64,000 nt of DNA, taken from Agriotes lineatus. Taxonomy: Eukaryota; Arthropoda; Insecta; Coleoptera; Elateridae. The notes below the pieces were generated by a model, which saw nothing but the letters and a program-made list of their open reading frames with translations, searched no databases and was not told the DNA's origin. The DNA lies in NCBI GenBank assembly GCA_940337035.1, contig CALNHX010002786.1, positions 62,001 through 126,000 of the forward strand. Reading direction: 5' to 3'. The position numbers were made by a program, and so were the translations under genes. Positions 44,830-58,520 of this stretch are shown here, in pieces. Each line of letters begins with the position of its first letter. The stretch's first letter is position 1.

Positions 44830-47800
44830 TGCATATCATATAATATTTTATAAATATTTAAGGAATGTGCTAGTTTAATTTTGATAAATAGGATAAACCC
44901 GCATTGGTTTTCATAATATTTGTGAACCTGTATTAAAAATAGTGTTAGCCTCGATCTAAACAAAATGTAGTCAGAGTAGGCTTGGAAACAATGATAAACA
45001 ATGAAGCATCGAAGACACACAATTGGGGGGGGGGGGGGGGGAGACCAAGCTGAAAGGTGTTATTTTGGCTTCCCCAATAAATAGTTGTAAAATTGTGAAT
45101 AAATACCCTTTTCCCAATTAAGTGAGTTTAAAAATTGATTGAATATCCCGTGGGTGTACTGTAGTGGAGTGCACTCATTTCGTAGCACCTCTGCAGAAGG
45201 TTGACTTGTATTCCGGTGGCTGTTTTTGGACATCCGAGCAGAGTAATTGAACCCCCTGGAAGCTGGAGGTAGGCAATGACCTTCGTAGAAAACAGTGCAG
45301 CCCTAAGTGTGAGCAACGGGGGTAGCTGGAAGCAGTTTGTGGCGTCACAGAGGTTGAGCTACAGGAATCGTTCTGCGGCGGCGCTCAGAGGCTGGCTAAC
45401 GGACAAGCATCGTGGGACTCGCCAGGAGCACGAGTTGGGCCCTAATTCCGTTCCAAAGCCAACCAAAGGTCAGTAAACTTTACCCTAAAAGACAGAATTT
45501 AATGCATTTCGTGGTGGCGTCGGTTTTTATAAGCACTTCTGGCAGAAGCGTCCCTTGAGTGTGTTTTGTGACATTATTTACTTACGGCATTTGTTATCAC
45601 CTAGGCAACGCTTTAATTACATAATCACAGACAATTGTCGTTTAGTAGCGGATTTGTTTTTGCGATTTGTGAGGTTGGAACGCCATTTTCCCTTTAGTTA
45701 AATAATATCTTGCTATTCTGTTTGTTAAATCACCATTACTTATTATACAAATAGTTTCCTTTTACCTTATTAAAAAATAATACAACGATAATTAATTTTG
45801 TGACTACGATAGCAGCAGTGGACTGTAATTTTGATTTAGTCGAGAGCTACCAAATTATTTATGGCGAGGGTACGCGCAACAATTAGAAAGTGTATTGCCA
45901 CCTACCTTTAATTACGGCTGCTTCTCTCGCTTCCCTCCTGCAACCGATGCGAAGCGTTACTTGTAGATGGAATTCTCGAAGATCTTTTGCACATACATTC
46001 TTTATTTAGCAGAACAGTTTTGCATACACACGATTAACATTAAGAACACGACAGCGCCGGAAATATTTCACGCGACGCGCCAGAGCTCAGGAACACGCTT
46101 ACGCTCGCAATTGTTTCGCGCGTCTTTTTCGCTGCCTTCGATATTGGGCAGGCGGCTCACCTTTCCTATCTTAACGCGACCCTCGCTTTTACCAAAAAAC
46201 TAACTGCAACGCCTGGAGGCCTAAACAGATTTGATGGCAAATGTATTTCTTGTAATTCATTGCTAATCAAAATAATACTTGCCTGCATGTAGAGACCCGA
46301 CGCATATGAGATAAGATCTCATTTTGAGATTAATAATTTATTTATAATATCCAATACACAACAATTATTCCACAACAATAGTTAGCATTATTGCCCTCTA
46401 GTAGACGACTGTTTAATACATATACGGTAAACTTTTCCGAGGCTGAACTCTTCATTATTTGCAATATTTGCTCCTATTAAACGGTTAATAACACTTATTT
46501 ATGTATAAAAAACTGCATTTTGCTTGTCTAAACAATAAATGACTGATTTTTATTTGCATTTAAACATATTAAATCTTTCATTTCCCAGTCCTAATGTTAA
46601 TTTTTTAACTTGAACTTTATAACGCCCCGTTTCAATTTCATTTCAAAAGCACGTTAATGCATTTAACACCGACTTACGGACCGCCTTATAGCTACATTTT
46701 GTAGCAAGGGAATTCAAGTTAATCGCAGCAGGCGTGTGTGGCGGAGCGATAAACACCTGCACATTTTCGCGTTTGCACTTGTCTCATTTCGATCCGCTTT
46801 GGCTGTTAAAACAGTGTAATAGGTGGCTTAGTATTGATTTTTCCTTATATTTAATAGTTACTATATTGCTAGCGCCTATAAGTGGGGAGGTCACAGCGTA
46901 AGTGAGACAGACAACCAACTCTTCGATGTATTTGGTGAGCTGTGCGCACGGTCAAGTTTAAAATTCGCTTCTAAAGGCGGAGTTCGAATTCTCAGGTATG
47001 CGCACGAGACGCGTAGTACGACGAGTTAGACTATGTCGGCGCCGTAATGTTTTCGCGCGTTCCCAGTTCCTGCTAGCAATATAGTAACTATTAAATATAT
47101 GGATTTTTCGAGAGGCGTTCTTGTTTTTCAAGCAAGCGAAGCCGCATGTAGCATTGTTCGCGGGCGCGCTTCCAGCGTTGGCTGCGCTTCCGTTCATCGA
47201 AATCGCTGCGATGCGTCTTCTAAATTAGGCCGTGAACATCATCGGCCGGCTAGTGTGGGCTAGAATCGGCTAGTATTGGCTCAGAAATCAAGCAGCTATT
47301 TGGGCTCTCACGCTTAAATTCAGCATCCCGGAGCTAATGTTTTTGGCTCTTCGTACGTAGCCAGGAATTTTCTTCCTTTTGATGCGCTTTTTTGCGTCGT
47401 TCTTGGGATTCTGAGGATCATGCAGTCAAGTCAGCTTTGAATCTTAATAGAGAAATGCAATGAACAGGACTCCCCTGCCGATCGCTGGACTTCATCATTA
47501 ATTAAACTGTAAGTACATGCCATTATCAGCTCTGTTTTTTATAGACAAAGGCATGATGCCACAAACTTATGTCAGTTCTTACTAAGATCTTAGCAACTCA
47601 AACTGAGCATGTCAAATCAATCTTTGGCTCAATTGTTATTACCGCTAAAGTACGAGTATTCGAAATTGCTGAAATAGCGTGTATACTATATCTCAGATAA
47701 GCGCCCTTGGCGTTATACGTTTATGTCAATTGCGATTGCACAGGTGTTAGCCTGAAGTTGTAATTTAAGCTATAACTAGCGAGTTCTGAAATACTGCTTC

Positions 47801-48595
47801 GAATTGAAGTTTTTAAATGTTATTTTGTCCCGATATACAATTACATGTGTGTGCGTTGGGTGACGTCAACATGGACTTATTGTTTTGATTATTAAATATT
47901 CTTTTGACTGTTAGGTACTGTTTGTTGTTTGCATTACTACATTTCAATTGAGGTATGCAGCGAAGCTTACAAGGTAGGTGGCCCAATTCATTTATTAATC
48001 TACTGTTCAATTGTAAAAGCCCGAAGCATTTCGTAGCCTTATTCTTACACCACGCCATATTCTACCAAAAGTTAAAAGAGCTAGCTGAGGCCTTATCAAC
48101 CCCTTCGTTTAAGGGTGGTACAACTTCCTCTAAGTCAAATTTTTAGGAAGCGAGAGTTGAACTTGGGAGAGAATTCTATATTGATTTGATGATTGTATGG
48201 ATTAGATGGAATTCGATAAAAGTGAATAAAAATTATAAAATCTTTTATTTTCACGATCACAAATTTACATCGATTTGAGTATTTTATGAAATTTATAATA
48301 AAATATTTATGGTTTTGCTTTCAATTATTCTAACATATTCGCTTAACTTAAAACGAATGATTTGCACATATTTTTTCAATTTAAAATTTATAATAAAATA
48401 ATAAATACATTAAAATTTCAATTACGACTAGTCTAATACTATTATGATAAAATTATTGATAATAAATTATACAATTACATTAAAAGTCACTTAATTAAAA
48501 ATATAAGGTTTGTATGCCTATCTTTAAAATATTTAGATCAACATCTATAACATACAATTATTAATCAATTAAAATTAAAAGCAGCAGTCGACACG
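44830..48595. other. intergenic, with CpG-rich block at about 45.9-47.4 kb
   Basis: A poly-G run is at 45025-45041. The block 45.9-47.4 kb is visibly richer in G, C and CpG than the rest of the window (for example CGCGACGCGCCAGAGC near 46072). An open frame at 45276-45476 ends beside a donor-like AAAGGTCAGT, but no partner exon is seen. This could be a promoter or a 5' exon of a gene, or old transposon DNA. Confidence 0.35.
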
Positions 48596-51500
48596 TTACT
48601 TTAAATCATAGCAGAACTGGTAATGGGGAGGATCGGGAGGAATTGGTGGAGGATCCTGAGGAATAGTAACACCTTCAGCATCCAGCAGTCTTAATTTAAT
48701 TTCCATTGACAACAAAGTGTCTAAATCTTTATCAGTCTCACGACTTTGCATACGTTGCCCCAAGAGTGCGTTGATCCCATCCGTCCAATAAGCTAACGTT
48801 AATTCATCTGGTGCGACACAATCTAAAGATTGCAGATCGACTCCTTCCAAAGCTAACGAAAAAGCAAGATGGTGAGACGATTTTCGGCCTCGCATATGTG
48901 GGCAATCCCGGCCCACTAATAAAGCACGTATGTCTGATACTGCTAGTTTTGAGCCCAGTTCTTCAATACACGGAGCACTTTTTTCGTCGCAATCTCCATA
49001 ATGAAGAACTTTATGATTAGGCGACAGCCTCATGTACCAAAACTTGTCTTTGATACGCTGCCCACGTGCTGAGTACTTTGTGAATCGTGTACCTTCAACC
49101 AAAAATGCCAGTCGTTGCTGCTTTATCAAAGCCAAAATTTCTGGTGAAATTTGTTCACGTAATTCTACTATTGGCCTTGCATGCGATTCCCATTCTTCTC
49201 GCGAGGTACGCTCCTGCTGCCACAGGGCTGTAATTTCACTATAGGTTAACACTTGCAAACGTGCTTTCAGCTGCTCAAGGGACGGAGGGGACACAGCAAG
49301 GGCACGAACAATTTGCTCTCTAACAACACTCGCTACCTTTCCGAAATCCTCAGCAGTCGCACGCATTTCCTTCCAGGTTTTATTTAGCAACATAATACAT
49401 ATGTAAAAGCATTCTTCGAATGGATGGTCATGGGTGAAAAAGAGTGGTTGAAACGATTGCCCTTGTTCAGAAGGGGCTTCCCCTATTGCCAGCAATTCAC
49501 ACAAGATCCGAACCAGTTCAACGCTGGCACGGCCAAAGGGACATTCGTGCTCATCAGCTCGACAGCTGTTCTCGAGCACGAGTTTTGTATAGCTGTCAGG
49601 ATACGTCCGAGCAAAATAGATCATGCAGTCGAGCGCCAGTAAGCCAGGAGGCGTTTCTATGAAATCCAAAGCAGGATTTATGTCGTTTTTGAAACCAAGC
49701 TTCTTGTAATCTCGGGTAAAACCACTCGGTCCCCTTGTCCCGCCTGCTCCTTCTCCATCAAAAGCTATGCGACGCAACTCCTTGATTTTTTCGTGCCCAT
49801 CTTGATCCTGAAAAAAAGCTATTATTATTAACTGCATTTGCGATATACAGGGTGTCAACTTTCAAACTGTAAGCTTTGGTTAAATTACACAAAAGTTGCT
49901 TTTTCTGGAGAATTAGTTTAGAGCCGGTCAAAAATTAAAAAAATTCCTAGCTCACTTGATATATTCGAAAAAAAAATTTGTTTTAAATTTAGCTTCTTTT
50001 TTACTTCCTTTTACTATAAAGGAAGTATTGGATTCACCCCAAAAATTCGAAATTGAGTTTTCAACGGATCTTCACGTTTTAGAGTCCCCTGATCCCAAAA
50101 AACATATTTTTTTTCATTGGTCTGTCTGTGTGTGTGTCTGTGTGTGTGTGTGTGTCTGTCTGTGAACAGAATATCTCAAAAACGAAAAGAGGTATAGCAT
50201 TGAAACTTCATATATAAGTTTTGTGTACTATGTAGATGAGACAGCAAGCTTTTGAAGAAAATCGCATAACCGGAAGTAGGTGTTTACTCTTGTGATTTTT
50301 CAGTTGTTTTCGATTTTTTCAAAAACGGCTCTAACGATTTTTTTTAAATTTTACATTTTTCTTACACTTTTAATGTGTATTGATGTGAGATAGGTGATTT
50401 TCCAGTTGAATACTTCTAAAGTGGGTTTCTTTTGTTTTTTTTTTCTATTTTTTTTATTAACTCCTATTTTAAATAAAACACCCGGTATATTATTACATTT
50501 TTGAATTCACCTTAAAATTCTAGAGAAAATTTGTCTCTTCAACTAACACTCGATTTTGTACCGTTTTTGTAGAATTTGTAATTTTTGAAAATTTTTAACA
50601 AATGGTTAAAAATTAAAAATGAAATTTTTGACTAATTATAAGATCACTGTAAAAGGAAGTTGTGTGAGTGTATCACACCAGATTTTTAGCAATGGATGCC
50701 AACCATTGTGCAGAATTTAGTGGTGTTTTCGCGGGTATTTTAATTTTTACACCTTTACATAGTATTGTTATAAACTTTTCAGCAAATTACAAATTCAGTA
50801 AAAACAGTAACATGAAACGAATACAACAAATCTTACCTGAGGATCCATCTTAGTCATCATACGTTGTTCAAGAAGTCCTAAAGTGAGCGTCTGAAGAACA
50901 TACAACTGGTGTGCCATTTCAGCGCCCTCAGCGGCCCCTGTTTGCAATATGTTATTCTGAATAGCAGTCCTCACTTGCTTTGAAGCTAATGTAGAAGCTA
51001 AAGTACGACGTTTTGCAAGATCTGCTTTTAGCAGCAATGCGTTAATTAAAGCTACAGCATTTTGTTGTACAACAGGAGCAGCCTGCAGATGTGTGATCAA
51101 GGAAGAGACAGGAACTTCCCGCTCCACTTGTCCATAGCCCTCGCTACTGTTTAAAACTACGTTTTCAAGGATCGACAGGGCTGCCTGAGTTACTTGAGAT
51201 TCTTGAGTTGTGTTCACCAAACCGGCAACGCGACTGATAAAATTCCCCTCTAAAATATCCCACGATACAATTCCATGTTCCATGAGCTCCACAAATGAGA
51301 GAAGCGTGTGTGCCAAAATCGTGCCTTTACATTTTCCTCCTTCTATTTGTCGGATGATCAACGCTAAGCCTTGCTTATTTATAAAGTCTAGAGCAAATGT
51401 CATGTCTGCACTTAAGGTAGACAGCTTCTGCAAACCCTGTGCTTTTTCATCTGCATTGCCCATGTTGAGTTTGTGTAGAATATCTTGGGCAGTTTTCGAG

Positions 51501-51751
51501 GGTGAGTATTGAAGGCGCAAGACAGATCCATTTTTAATTTCATTTCGGTTCTTTTCAGTTATGTAGTTTCGGTTGTTGTTTTCGTTGAACTGTAAAGCAT
51601 ACTGATCAGGATCAGTGAGATTCCATCCATTGCAGAGTTCTTGGATGATTCCAGCCAGGGGTTGTTTCTGATTAAATTCGATTAGCTGTGGAACTTGATC
51701 GGTCATTTCCACAGCTATTTTAACTATGTTGGCATCCTTCATTCCTGGCAT
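48596..51751 (-). CDS. Ced-12: ELMO / Ced-12 engulfment and cell motility protein (708 aa)
   Basis: Two coding exons, 51751-50837 (305 codons, ending MDPQ at a GTAAGA donor) and 49807-48596 (TTTTCAG acceptor, starting DQDGHEK), join in phase 0. The 708 aa is close to the roughly 725 aa usual in the family. The N-terminal armadillo-like half carries the family opening DANIVKIAVEM and ITEKNRNEIKNGSVLRLQYS. The ELMO domain spans about 306-480. A PH domain (about 543-657) carries FTKYSARGQRIKDKFWYMRL. The proline-rich end (QDPPPIPPDPPHY) is the Dock SH3-binding tail. ELMO works with Dock GEFs to activate Rac in engulfment, migration and myoblast fusion. MPGMKD may start at either Met. Expression signals are not evident. 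Confidence 0.95.
49808..50836 (-). other. ELMO intron with dispersed repeat and TG/CTGT microsatellite
   Basis: A (TG)n/(TGTC)n tract lies at about 50121-50163, inside an element-like block starting near 50000 (TTTTACTTCCTTTTACTATA). The segment 50440-50690 is a reverse-complement relative of 2932-3180. Nothing coding on either strand. Confidence 0.7.
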
Positions 51752-52800
51752 TTTGACTGCTTGGTTTTATTAATTATCGAAACCACATAACTAATTTCTT
51801 TTAATTGAGATTAACTACCCTCTGACAGTTTCTTGACACACCCTTTATCTTGATTGCATTGTAACTACGTTAGATTTCGTGAAATTTGGATACAATAAGA
51901 ATTTGCCTAACAAGTACTTTGTATTGATATACAGTGTCCGCCAAAAAGTCGGCATATTATGGGATTTTTGGTTTTGTTTTTAACTTTAAAAAAAAACGTT
52001 TTAAGTCAATAATTTGTGCTTGTTTAAAAACCTATTCACCCCCTATCATATATACCGAGTGATTTCTACTTTTTTTAAAAATAGAGTTGTTCGAAATTGT
52101 CAAAATTCAAAAAGTGCTATTTTTCGGAAATTAAGTAAGATTTCAATGAGATTTTTTTAGGGAGTGTTATCTTTAGTTAGCTGAATGACCACAAGGCCAG
52201 AAAATATCTATTTTTTTTAACTTTAGCTAAAAATATTTTTTTCAGTTTTTTAAATATTTTTAAAAATTTCACATAGGTACCAAGACTTAAAATTAAAATT
52301 AATTTTTTTTATGTGAAAACTTTAAATATTTAAAATTGAAAAAATAATCTTCTTCTTCTTCTTTCATCAGCATTTAATTACTCCAGTGTTGGATATATGC
52401 CTCCCCTCGGCGCCTCTACTCAGTTCTATCCGATGTTGTACTCATCCACTGTATCCCTACGATCTTGTCCACGTCGTCTTGCCATCTAGTTCTCGGTCTA
52501 CCTCTGTTCCTTCTGCCTTCCCGAGGTCTCCACTCGGTCGTCAGCTTAGACCATCGATTGTCGTCTTGTCTCATGACGTGCCCCGCCCAACTCCACTTCA
52601 AACTTGCAATGTGTTTCGCCACATCCTCCACTTTGGTACGTTCTCTTATTATTTCATTCCGTACCGGTCCCGCAATCTTATACCTAACATATGGAGCGTC
52701 CCATGCCTCGTTGAGCGATCTTTAATTTTTGGACCAAAGTTTCTTTAAGAGGCAATGTCTCGGAACCATAGGTCATTATTGGTAACACGCATTGATTATA

Positions 52801-53553
52801 CAGTCTGTTCTATAAAAAAGGCCCCGCCTTCTAGCTACTTTATTATTTATTTTAGACCCAATAAACCTTATATCAAATCAAATGGCACATAAAAACCTAC
52901 ATTTTAACACAATCAACAAATTTTTATCTTCAATTGTTTCAGAGTGGTGACGTCACGTGCAATTTTTTTAAATGACACTGTATATATTTTTTGACATTTT
53001 CTGGTAGAGGTTTTTTTTCTCTTTTCAACAATATAAATATTTCATGCACTTGCATAAAAAAATTTTCGTGAAAAATTACAAAAACTTTTTCACAGTGGGA
53101 GGCCATGATACAAAACTGTAAACAAAAGTGTAACTTAGAAAAACAAAACAAATAGTAGCCAAACGCTTTAACTGTCAGATTTCAGAATAATCTAAAGTGT
53201 TTATTGTTTTGTTTTTCTGAGTTACACTTTTGTTTATAGTTTTGTATGGTGGCCTCCCACCGATAAAAAAGTTTTTTAATTTTTCTCGAAAATTTTCTTA
53301 TGTAAGGGCATAAAATATTTATATTGTTGAAAAGAGAAAAAAACCTCTACCAGAAAATGTAAAAAAATATATACAGTGTCATTTAAAAAAATCGCATGTG
53401 ACGTCACCACTCTGAAACAATTGAAGATAAAATTTTTTTGATAGTGTTAAAATGTAGGTTTTTATGTGCCATTTGATTTGATATAAGGTATATTGGGTCT
53501 AAAATAAATAATAAAGTAGCTAGAAGGCGGGGCCTTTTTAATAGAACAGACGG
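52801..53553. mobile_element. palindromic TA-flanked MITE inside the LINE
   Basis: Ends CAGTCTGTTCTATAAAAAAG and a near-perfect reverse complement have arms of about 370 bp with blocks such as GAAACAATTGAAGATAA and CACATAAAAACCTACATTTT. TA flanks it. Removing the element plus one TA restores the LINE frame (TRVY to NQCVLP). Tc1/mariner-type foldback MITE. Confidence 0.88.
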
Positions 53554-54261
53554 TATACTCTCGTTTTGACGTATTGGGGGTATTTAGTTTTGAACACTTC
53601 CTTGCTCAAATTCCCAAAAGCAGCCCAAGCCAGCCGAATTCTTCTGTTGGTCTCAATGACTTGTGTATCTTCTTTGAGAGATATTACTTGTCCCAAATAT
53701 ATATATTGCTCTACCACCTCTATAGGGTGGTGTTTAATTGTTATAGGTCTTACATCCTCACTGTTTGCCATTATTTTTGTTTTTGCAAAGTTCATTCTCA
53801 GTCCAACTCTACTTGCGGCTGCCTCGAGTTCCTCCATCATCACTTGTAGCTCCTGCATGTTATTTGTTGTAAGTACAATATCGTCGGCGTATCGGAGATG
53901 TGACATGTGTTTCCCATTCACGTTTATGCCTTTGTCCTGCCAGTTTAGACCATTGAATACGTCCTGTAGTAAGTTAGTGAACATTTTAGGGGAGATGGTG
54001 TCCCCCTGTCTGATACCTCTATGTATTGATATTGGTTCTGTTCCGTCGTATACCCGAATAACCGTCTTTGCTTCTTCGTATAAGTTGTTAATTAAGTTGA
54101 TATATCTATAATCTAATCTACAGCATTTTAGTGCATTGATTAGAGCCCACCTCTCGACCGTGTCGAAGGCTTTCTCAAAATCTATAAATGCCATATACAA
54201 CGGTTGGTTATATTCGTGGCTTTTTTCTGTCACTTGTCTCAATGTATGTATGTGCTCTATA

Positions 54262-54994
54262 GTACTGTCATCATCATCATCATCAATCAGCTCATCTGCG
54301 TCCACTGCTGGACATAAGCCTCCCGTAGTTTAATCCATTCTTGTCGATCCTGTGCTGTGTTCATCCAGTTTGTCCGAATTCTCTTGATATCGTCGGACCA
54401 TCTTGTTGGTGGTCGTCCACTGCTGCGATATGCGTCTTGGCGCGGTCTCCACTCCAGAGCCTTTTTCGTCCAACGTCCGTCCGTAAGTCTTGCCACGTGG
54501 CCCGCCCAGTTCCATTTTAGGGTGGCTATCAGTTCCACAGCATCAGTTACTCCAGAGAAATGTGAGGGAAATATCTGGAGTATAGTACTGTATCCGGTTC
54601 TAAATGCAGCTTGTTCGTTCGATTGAAAGGCATCAAGTTTTTGTGCTGTTCTGGTTGTTATAATTTTTGTAAGCCTTGTTCAATATATAATTTTTGTAAT
54701 TTATTTCAATGCTTTTTATTGGGAATAATCCCGTTATCTCCTTAAATCGGCCGTATATCGGATATCCATAAAATTTAATTGACATCCATTGAACATACTA
54801 TGGACGTCCATAAATATCTGCAAGGATGTTTTATGGATGTCCATTAAGGATGTTTTGTGGATGTCCAAGGTTGTGACAAATGGACGTTCTATGGATGTCC
54901 ATGAGATGTCCACAGGACCTAAAATGGATGTCCACTGAACATCCGCAATGTCCAAGAAGGACATCCATTGGATGTTGTATGGATGTCCTGGTGC
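54262..54994 (-). mobile_element. second LINE 3'-end fragment plus ATGGATGTCC minisatellite
   Basis: The minus-strand frame 54538-54287 (LKWNWAGHVARL, RRPRQD-like and RPPTRWSDD) is a LINE C-terminus ending in a (GAT)n tail, the usual 3' tail of this group. Upstream of it, 54780-54994 is a degenerate tandem array of ATGGATGTCC/TGGATGTCCA units. The block replaces the RT finger region of the surrounding LINE. Confidence 0.7.
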
Positions 54995-57764
54995 TATCTG
55001 GGAACTTCCTCAATAATTCTTTCTTTATATTCACTACAGTCTTTTCTGACTCTTCTTCTTATTTCCTTGTTTAGGCTTTTCAACTGTTCTTCATTCATGT
55101 TTTTCTTATTTTTATTCCTATCATCAATCAGCTTTCGTGTTTCATCTCTCAGTTTTTTGTCTTTATTTGTATTAGGTTTCCCTTTTAGGACGTCTTGTGC
55201 CATTTCTCGGGTCGGTTGTGTTATATAGTTATTTAGTTCATCAATATCTATGTCACTCCTATTCCCATTACTGTATCCTTTACTTTCCATCACTTGATCT
55301 ATCTTCTTCTGGTATATGTATTGATCTAGGTGTTGAAGATCTATTTTACCTTCTAATTGTTTCTTACCTATAAGTTTGAATCTTTCGTTTTTTAAGTTAA
55401 TTTTAATTCTACTTCTAACTAGTCTATGGTCACTAATGTGTACTTGTTTGATGACGGACACATCTTGGACTGTACGAGGGGCGCTTGTAAGTATAAAATC
55501 TATTTCGTTTCGTGATCTTCCATTAGGGTGTCTCCACGTCCATTTTTTTTAATTCTTTTTTGTAGAAGAACGTGTTTATTATTCTCAGTTGGTGTTTTTC
55601 AGCAAAGTTGACTAATGTTTGTCCTCGCGTATTTCGTCTACCTATGCCATGTTTTCCCACACAGGTTTCGCCTTATTCTCTCGTACCAATCCTAGCGTTG
55701 AAGTCTCCGAGGATCATGGTGAAATATGTTCTTTTACTGTCCATTGCGCTCTCGATATCATCATAGAACTGAGCGATCTCTTCATCTGGGTGTTCGCTGG
55801 TGGGTGCATATACTATTATTATTTTGATTTGGTATCTATCTGTTATTCTTAAAATTGCATACATGACCCTGGAGGATATCCCTACAGTCTCTATTATATT
55901 GTTTCGCCATTTCTTGTTAACTAGCAGGCCCACACCGTTTAGTGTCTCCTTGTCTTCTCCCTTATAGTAGAACATTTTACCTGATTTCATTTCTAATCGG
56001 CTCTCTCTTCTTCTTTTGACTTCACTCAATCCGATTATGTCCCATTTTAATGTCTTTATCTCTTCTTCCAATTGTGTAAGTCTATCTGGTGAGACTAGGG
56101 AAGTTGCGTTGTAAGTTGCTATATTCAGTGTAACGTGAGTGTTTTTTCGGGTTCTTGCCGTCCTCTGCCACTTACTTCTGTCTGTAGTCGAATCGTTGCC
56201 CCCCCCCCCCCCCCCAGAATCCATGGGGCAGACCGATGCGGTGTGAGATTCTGGATTCAGTGTCCTACTCACCTGGGGTAGTTTAGTTTTATGTTTCGAC
56301 ATATCATATTATTGCTTCAGGGGTGTTAGGATATACAACGCCGCGCTATCCTACTGCGTGTTGGCGAGGGGTAGGTATCGGATGGGGGTCGGGAAATATA
56401 TGAAATGATGGGAATTAGGTATGGGTCTCTTGTCTCCTCCCTGGTAGGGTATGGGGAGATCAAGAGCTCGCGTTCGCAACCCTGTAGTGGGTCTGCCCTT
56501 GCCGGGATCGCTAGGAGTACCCACTCGCTACCCTGAAAAAATAATATAAAATGTTAATTACTGCTTTAGATTTTTTATTATTTGCCGAAAAGTAGTATGT
56601 TTGCAAATTTTTATTTCTATGCAAGGAGAAATATTTTTCAATTCTAATTAGTATCTATTTAAATGGTTTCTAGAAACTCTAATCTAGCCCTGTTAGTAAA
56701 CAGGGGCGGACTGGGGGGGGGGGGCAGGGAGGCAAAGTCCCCCCGGGCCCTCATACCCCACGAATGCGGGCCTCTGCTGGCCCCCAGCTTAAAAATCTAG
56801 GTACATACACACTTCAGCAAAATATTGTAAAGAAAATATCTGTATACTGAACCAAGTATTTGAAGTGGTAAAATTAATAGGAGGAATACTAAACATTTAT
56901 TTGGCTTACTAAGTCGACTAGCGACATTTTTCGGCTAATCTTAAAGTGGATGGATATTTGGTAATACAGTAGCTTATGTTCCCACATCAAAATTAAAAAA
57001 AAAAGAAATAAATTGGTCAAACTGGGTTGTGGGCTCAGGAAAAAGCTCTCAAGCGGAGTTTCGCGGGTGATAATTATCTACATTCTGTAGTATTGTTTGC
57101 ATTAGAGAAAATGATGGAAAGTAAATTTGAATAAAAAAACAAGTTCTGCAGCTGAAGCACATGATTTTTTTTTAAGAATTTGGTCCTACTCGTAGACTAC
57201 ATATATGCCGAGTCTGTAGCACATACAAATTTATTTTTAAAGTACGAATACGTATTATTGCTTAACTGCACACGGGTTTCCTGTGAAAGGGTGCTAAATA
57301 CATTTAAAATAAGCACATCGCGATTATGGGTAGGTCTTTTTCAAAACTTATTCGAAGCCTTATGGATGCTAATAAAGATGTCCTCGGTCTCTAGATTTTC
57401 ATTACATTTTGAAAAAAAAAATTAAAAGATCATCCCTATTTTTCGCCAATATTCTAACCTACTAACTTTATATTGAAATGGCAAATACATTTTTACTTGC
57501 CTGGTCTAAAAGACGAAGGAAATACTGTAATTGTGAAAAAATAACCTTATAGATTTCTTCAGATCTTCATGTTTCGGGGTCTCTATATGACGAAAAACAT
57601 GTTTTCTCAATTCCATCTGCCTGTCTGTCAGTACGTCTGTTTATCCGTCTGTCTATCCGCCTGTTGGCGGTATTATTCAAAAATCATTTTTGGCAGAAGA
57701 CGATATTTTTCATACGAGTTATATGTCTACCGGACTCGAAACCCAATATATTTTCGGTCAAATA

Positions 57765-58520
57765 CGAGGGACGAGGGCCGTTTTTTTTTCAACCTTCAAT
57801 GGGCCATAACAAAAAGACAAGTTTATATAAAACAATGATTTTATTACTAAAGGTTATCTACACTTATGGTTACTTTTCGACATAATCACCTTGGAGATTG
57901 GGGCATTTGTCTTACTTGTGGACAAGCTTTCCAATACCCTCTGCATAAAATGTTGTCGCCAATGAATTAAAATGAGTCTTAACGTTGTCTTAAAGCTCCT
58001 CGTTATTTTGGAAGCGCTGCCCTTCTGGCCACTTCTTCAGTTCAGCGAAAACATGCAAGTCACTCGGCGATAGGTCGGGATTGTATGCCGGCCGGGTGAT
58101 CGAAAATATCCCGAAATTGCTCAAGGAGCCGTAGGGTTACAAAAGCACTGTACTCCCCCCCCCCCCCGGCTCCTTTAGCAAGATATTTTCGATTACGCGG
58201 CATACCATCCCGACCTAGCGCGAGTGACTTCCATGTTTTCCCTGAACTGAAGAAGTGACTATAGGAGGGCAGCGCTTCCAAAATAACGAGAAGCTTCAAG
58301 ACAACGTCAAAACTCATTTTAATACATTGGCGGCAAAATTTTATGCAGATAGTATTGGGAAGTTTGTCCACAGGTACGACAAATGCCTCAATTTCCAAGA
58401 TGATTATGTTGAAAAGAAAACTTAGGTGTACATAACCTTTAGTAATAAAATCATTGTTTTATATACACTTGTCTTTTTGTTATGGCCCATCGGAAGCTGT
58501 AAAAAAACAGTCCTCGTATG
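57765..58520. mobile_element. mariner-derived foldback
   Basis: The plus-strand right half (58290-58420) reads like a mariner transposase end, with GKFVHRYDKCLNFQDDYVEK. The left half (57790-58110) is the same sequence inverted. Outer ends are ACGAGGGCCGTTTTTT and AAAAAAACAGTCCTCGT. A poly-C run at about 58156-58167 marks the centre. It is a head-to-head derivative of mariner 3' ends, not a working transposon. Confidence 0.75.

Larger units (their letters stand above)
52349..56534 (-). pseudogene. endonuclease/RT LINE, 11-bp TSD, multiply interrupted
   Basis: The LINE is flanked by GAAAAAATAAT (52338-52348 and 56535-56545). The minus strand carries an endonuclease (56302-55673: NIATYNATSL, IIGLSEVKRRRE, VYAPTSE, ILGDFNARIG) and a linker with SDHRLVRSRI (55461-54994). 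RT follows (54280-53555: AFIDFEKAFDTVER, GIRQGDTISPKMFTN, RYADDIVLTT, YLGQVISL), then after a MITE the C-terminal YGSETL and GHVMRQ parts to 52416. The 3' end is a GAA-repeat tail. RT fingers are missing, replaced by foreign sequence at 54262-54994, and frames are broken, so it is inactive. Family is likely RTE/CR1-like ('craniofacial development protein 2-like' type). Confidence 0.85.

Noticed and set aside
45276..45476. 66-aa plus-strand frame with donor-like end
   Set aside because: No acceptor partner, domain or conserved feature is visible, so I mention it only as part of the CpG-rich interval.
53566..54111. 181-aa plus-strand frame
   Set aside because: It is antisense to the LINE reverse transcriptase, whose catalytic RYADD motif is on the minus strand.
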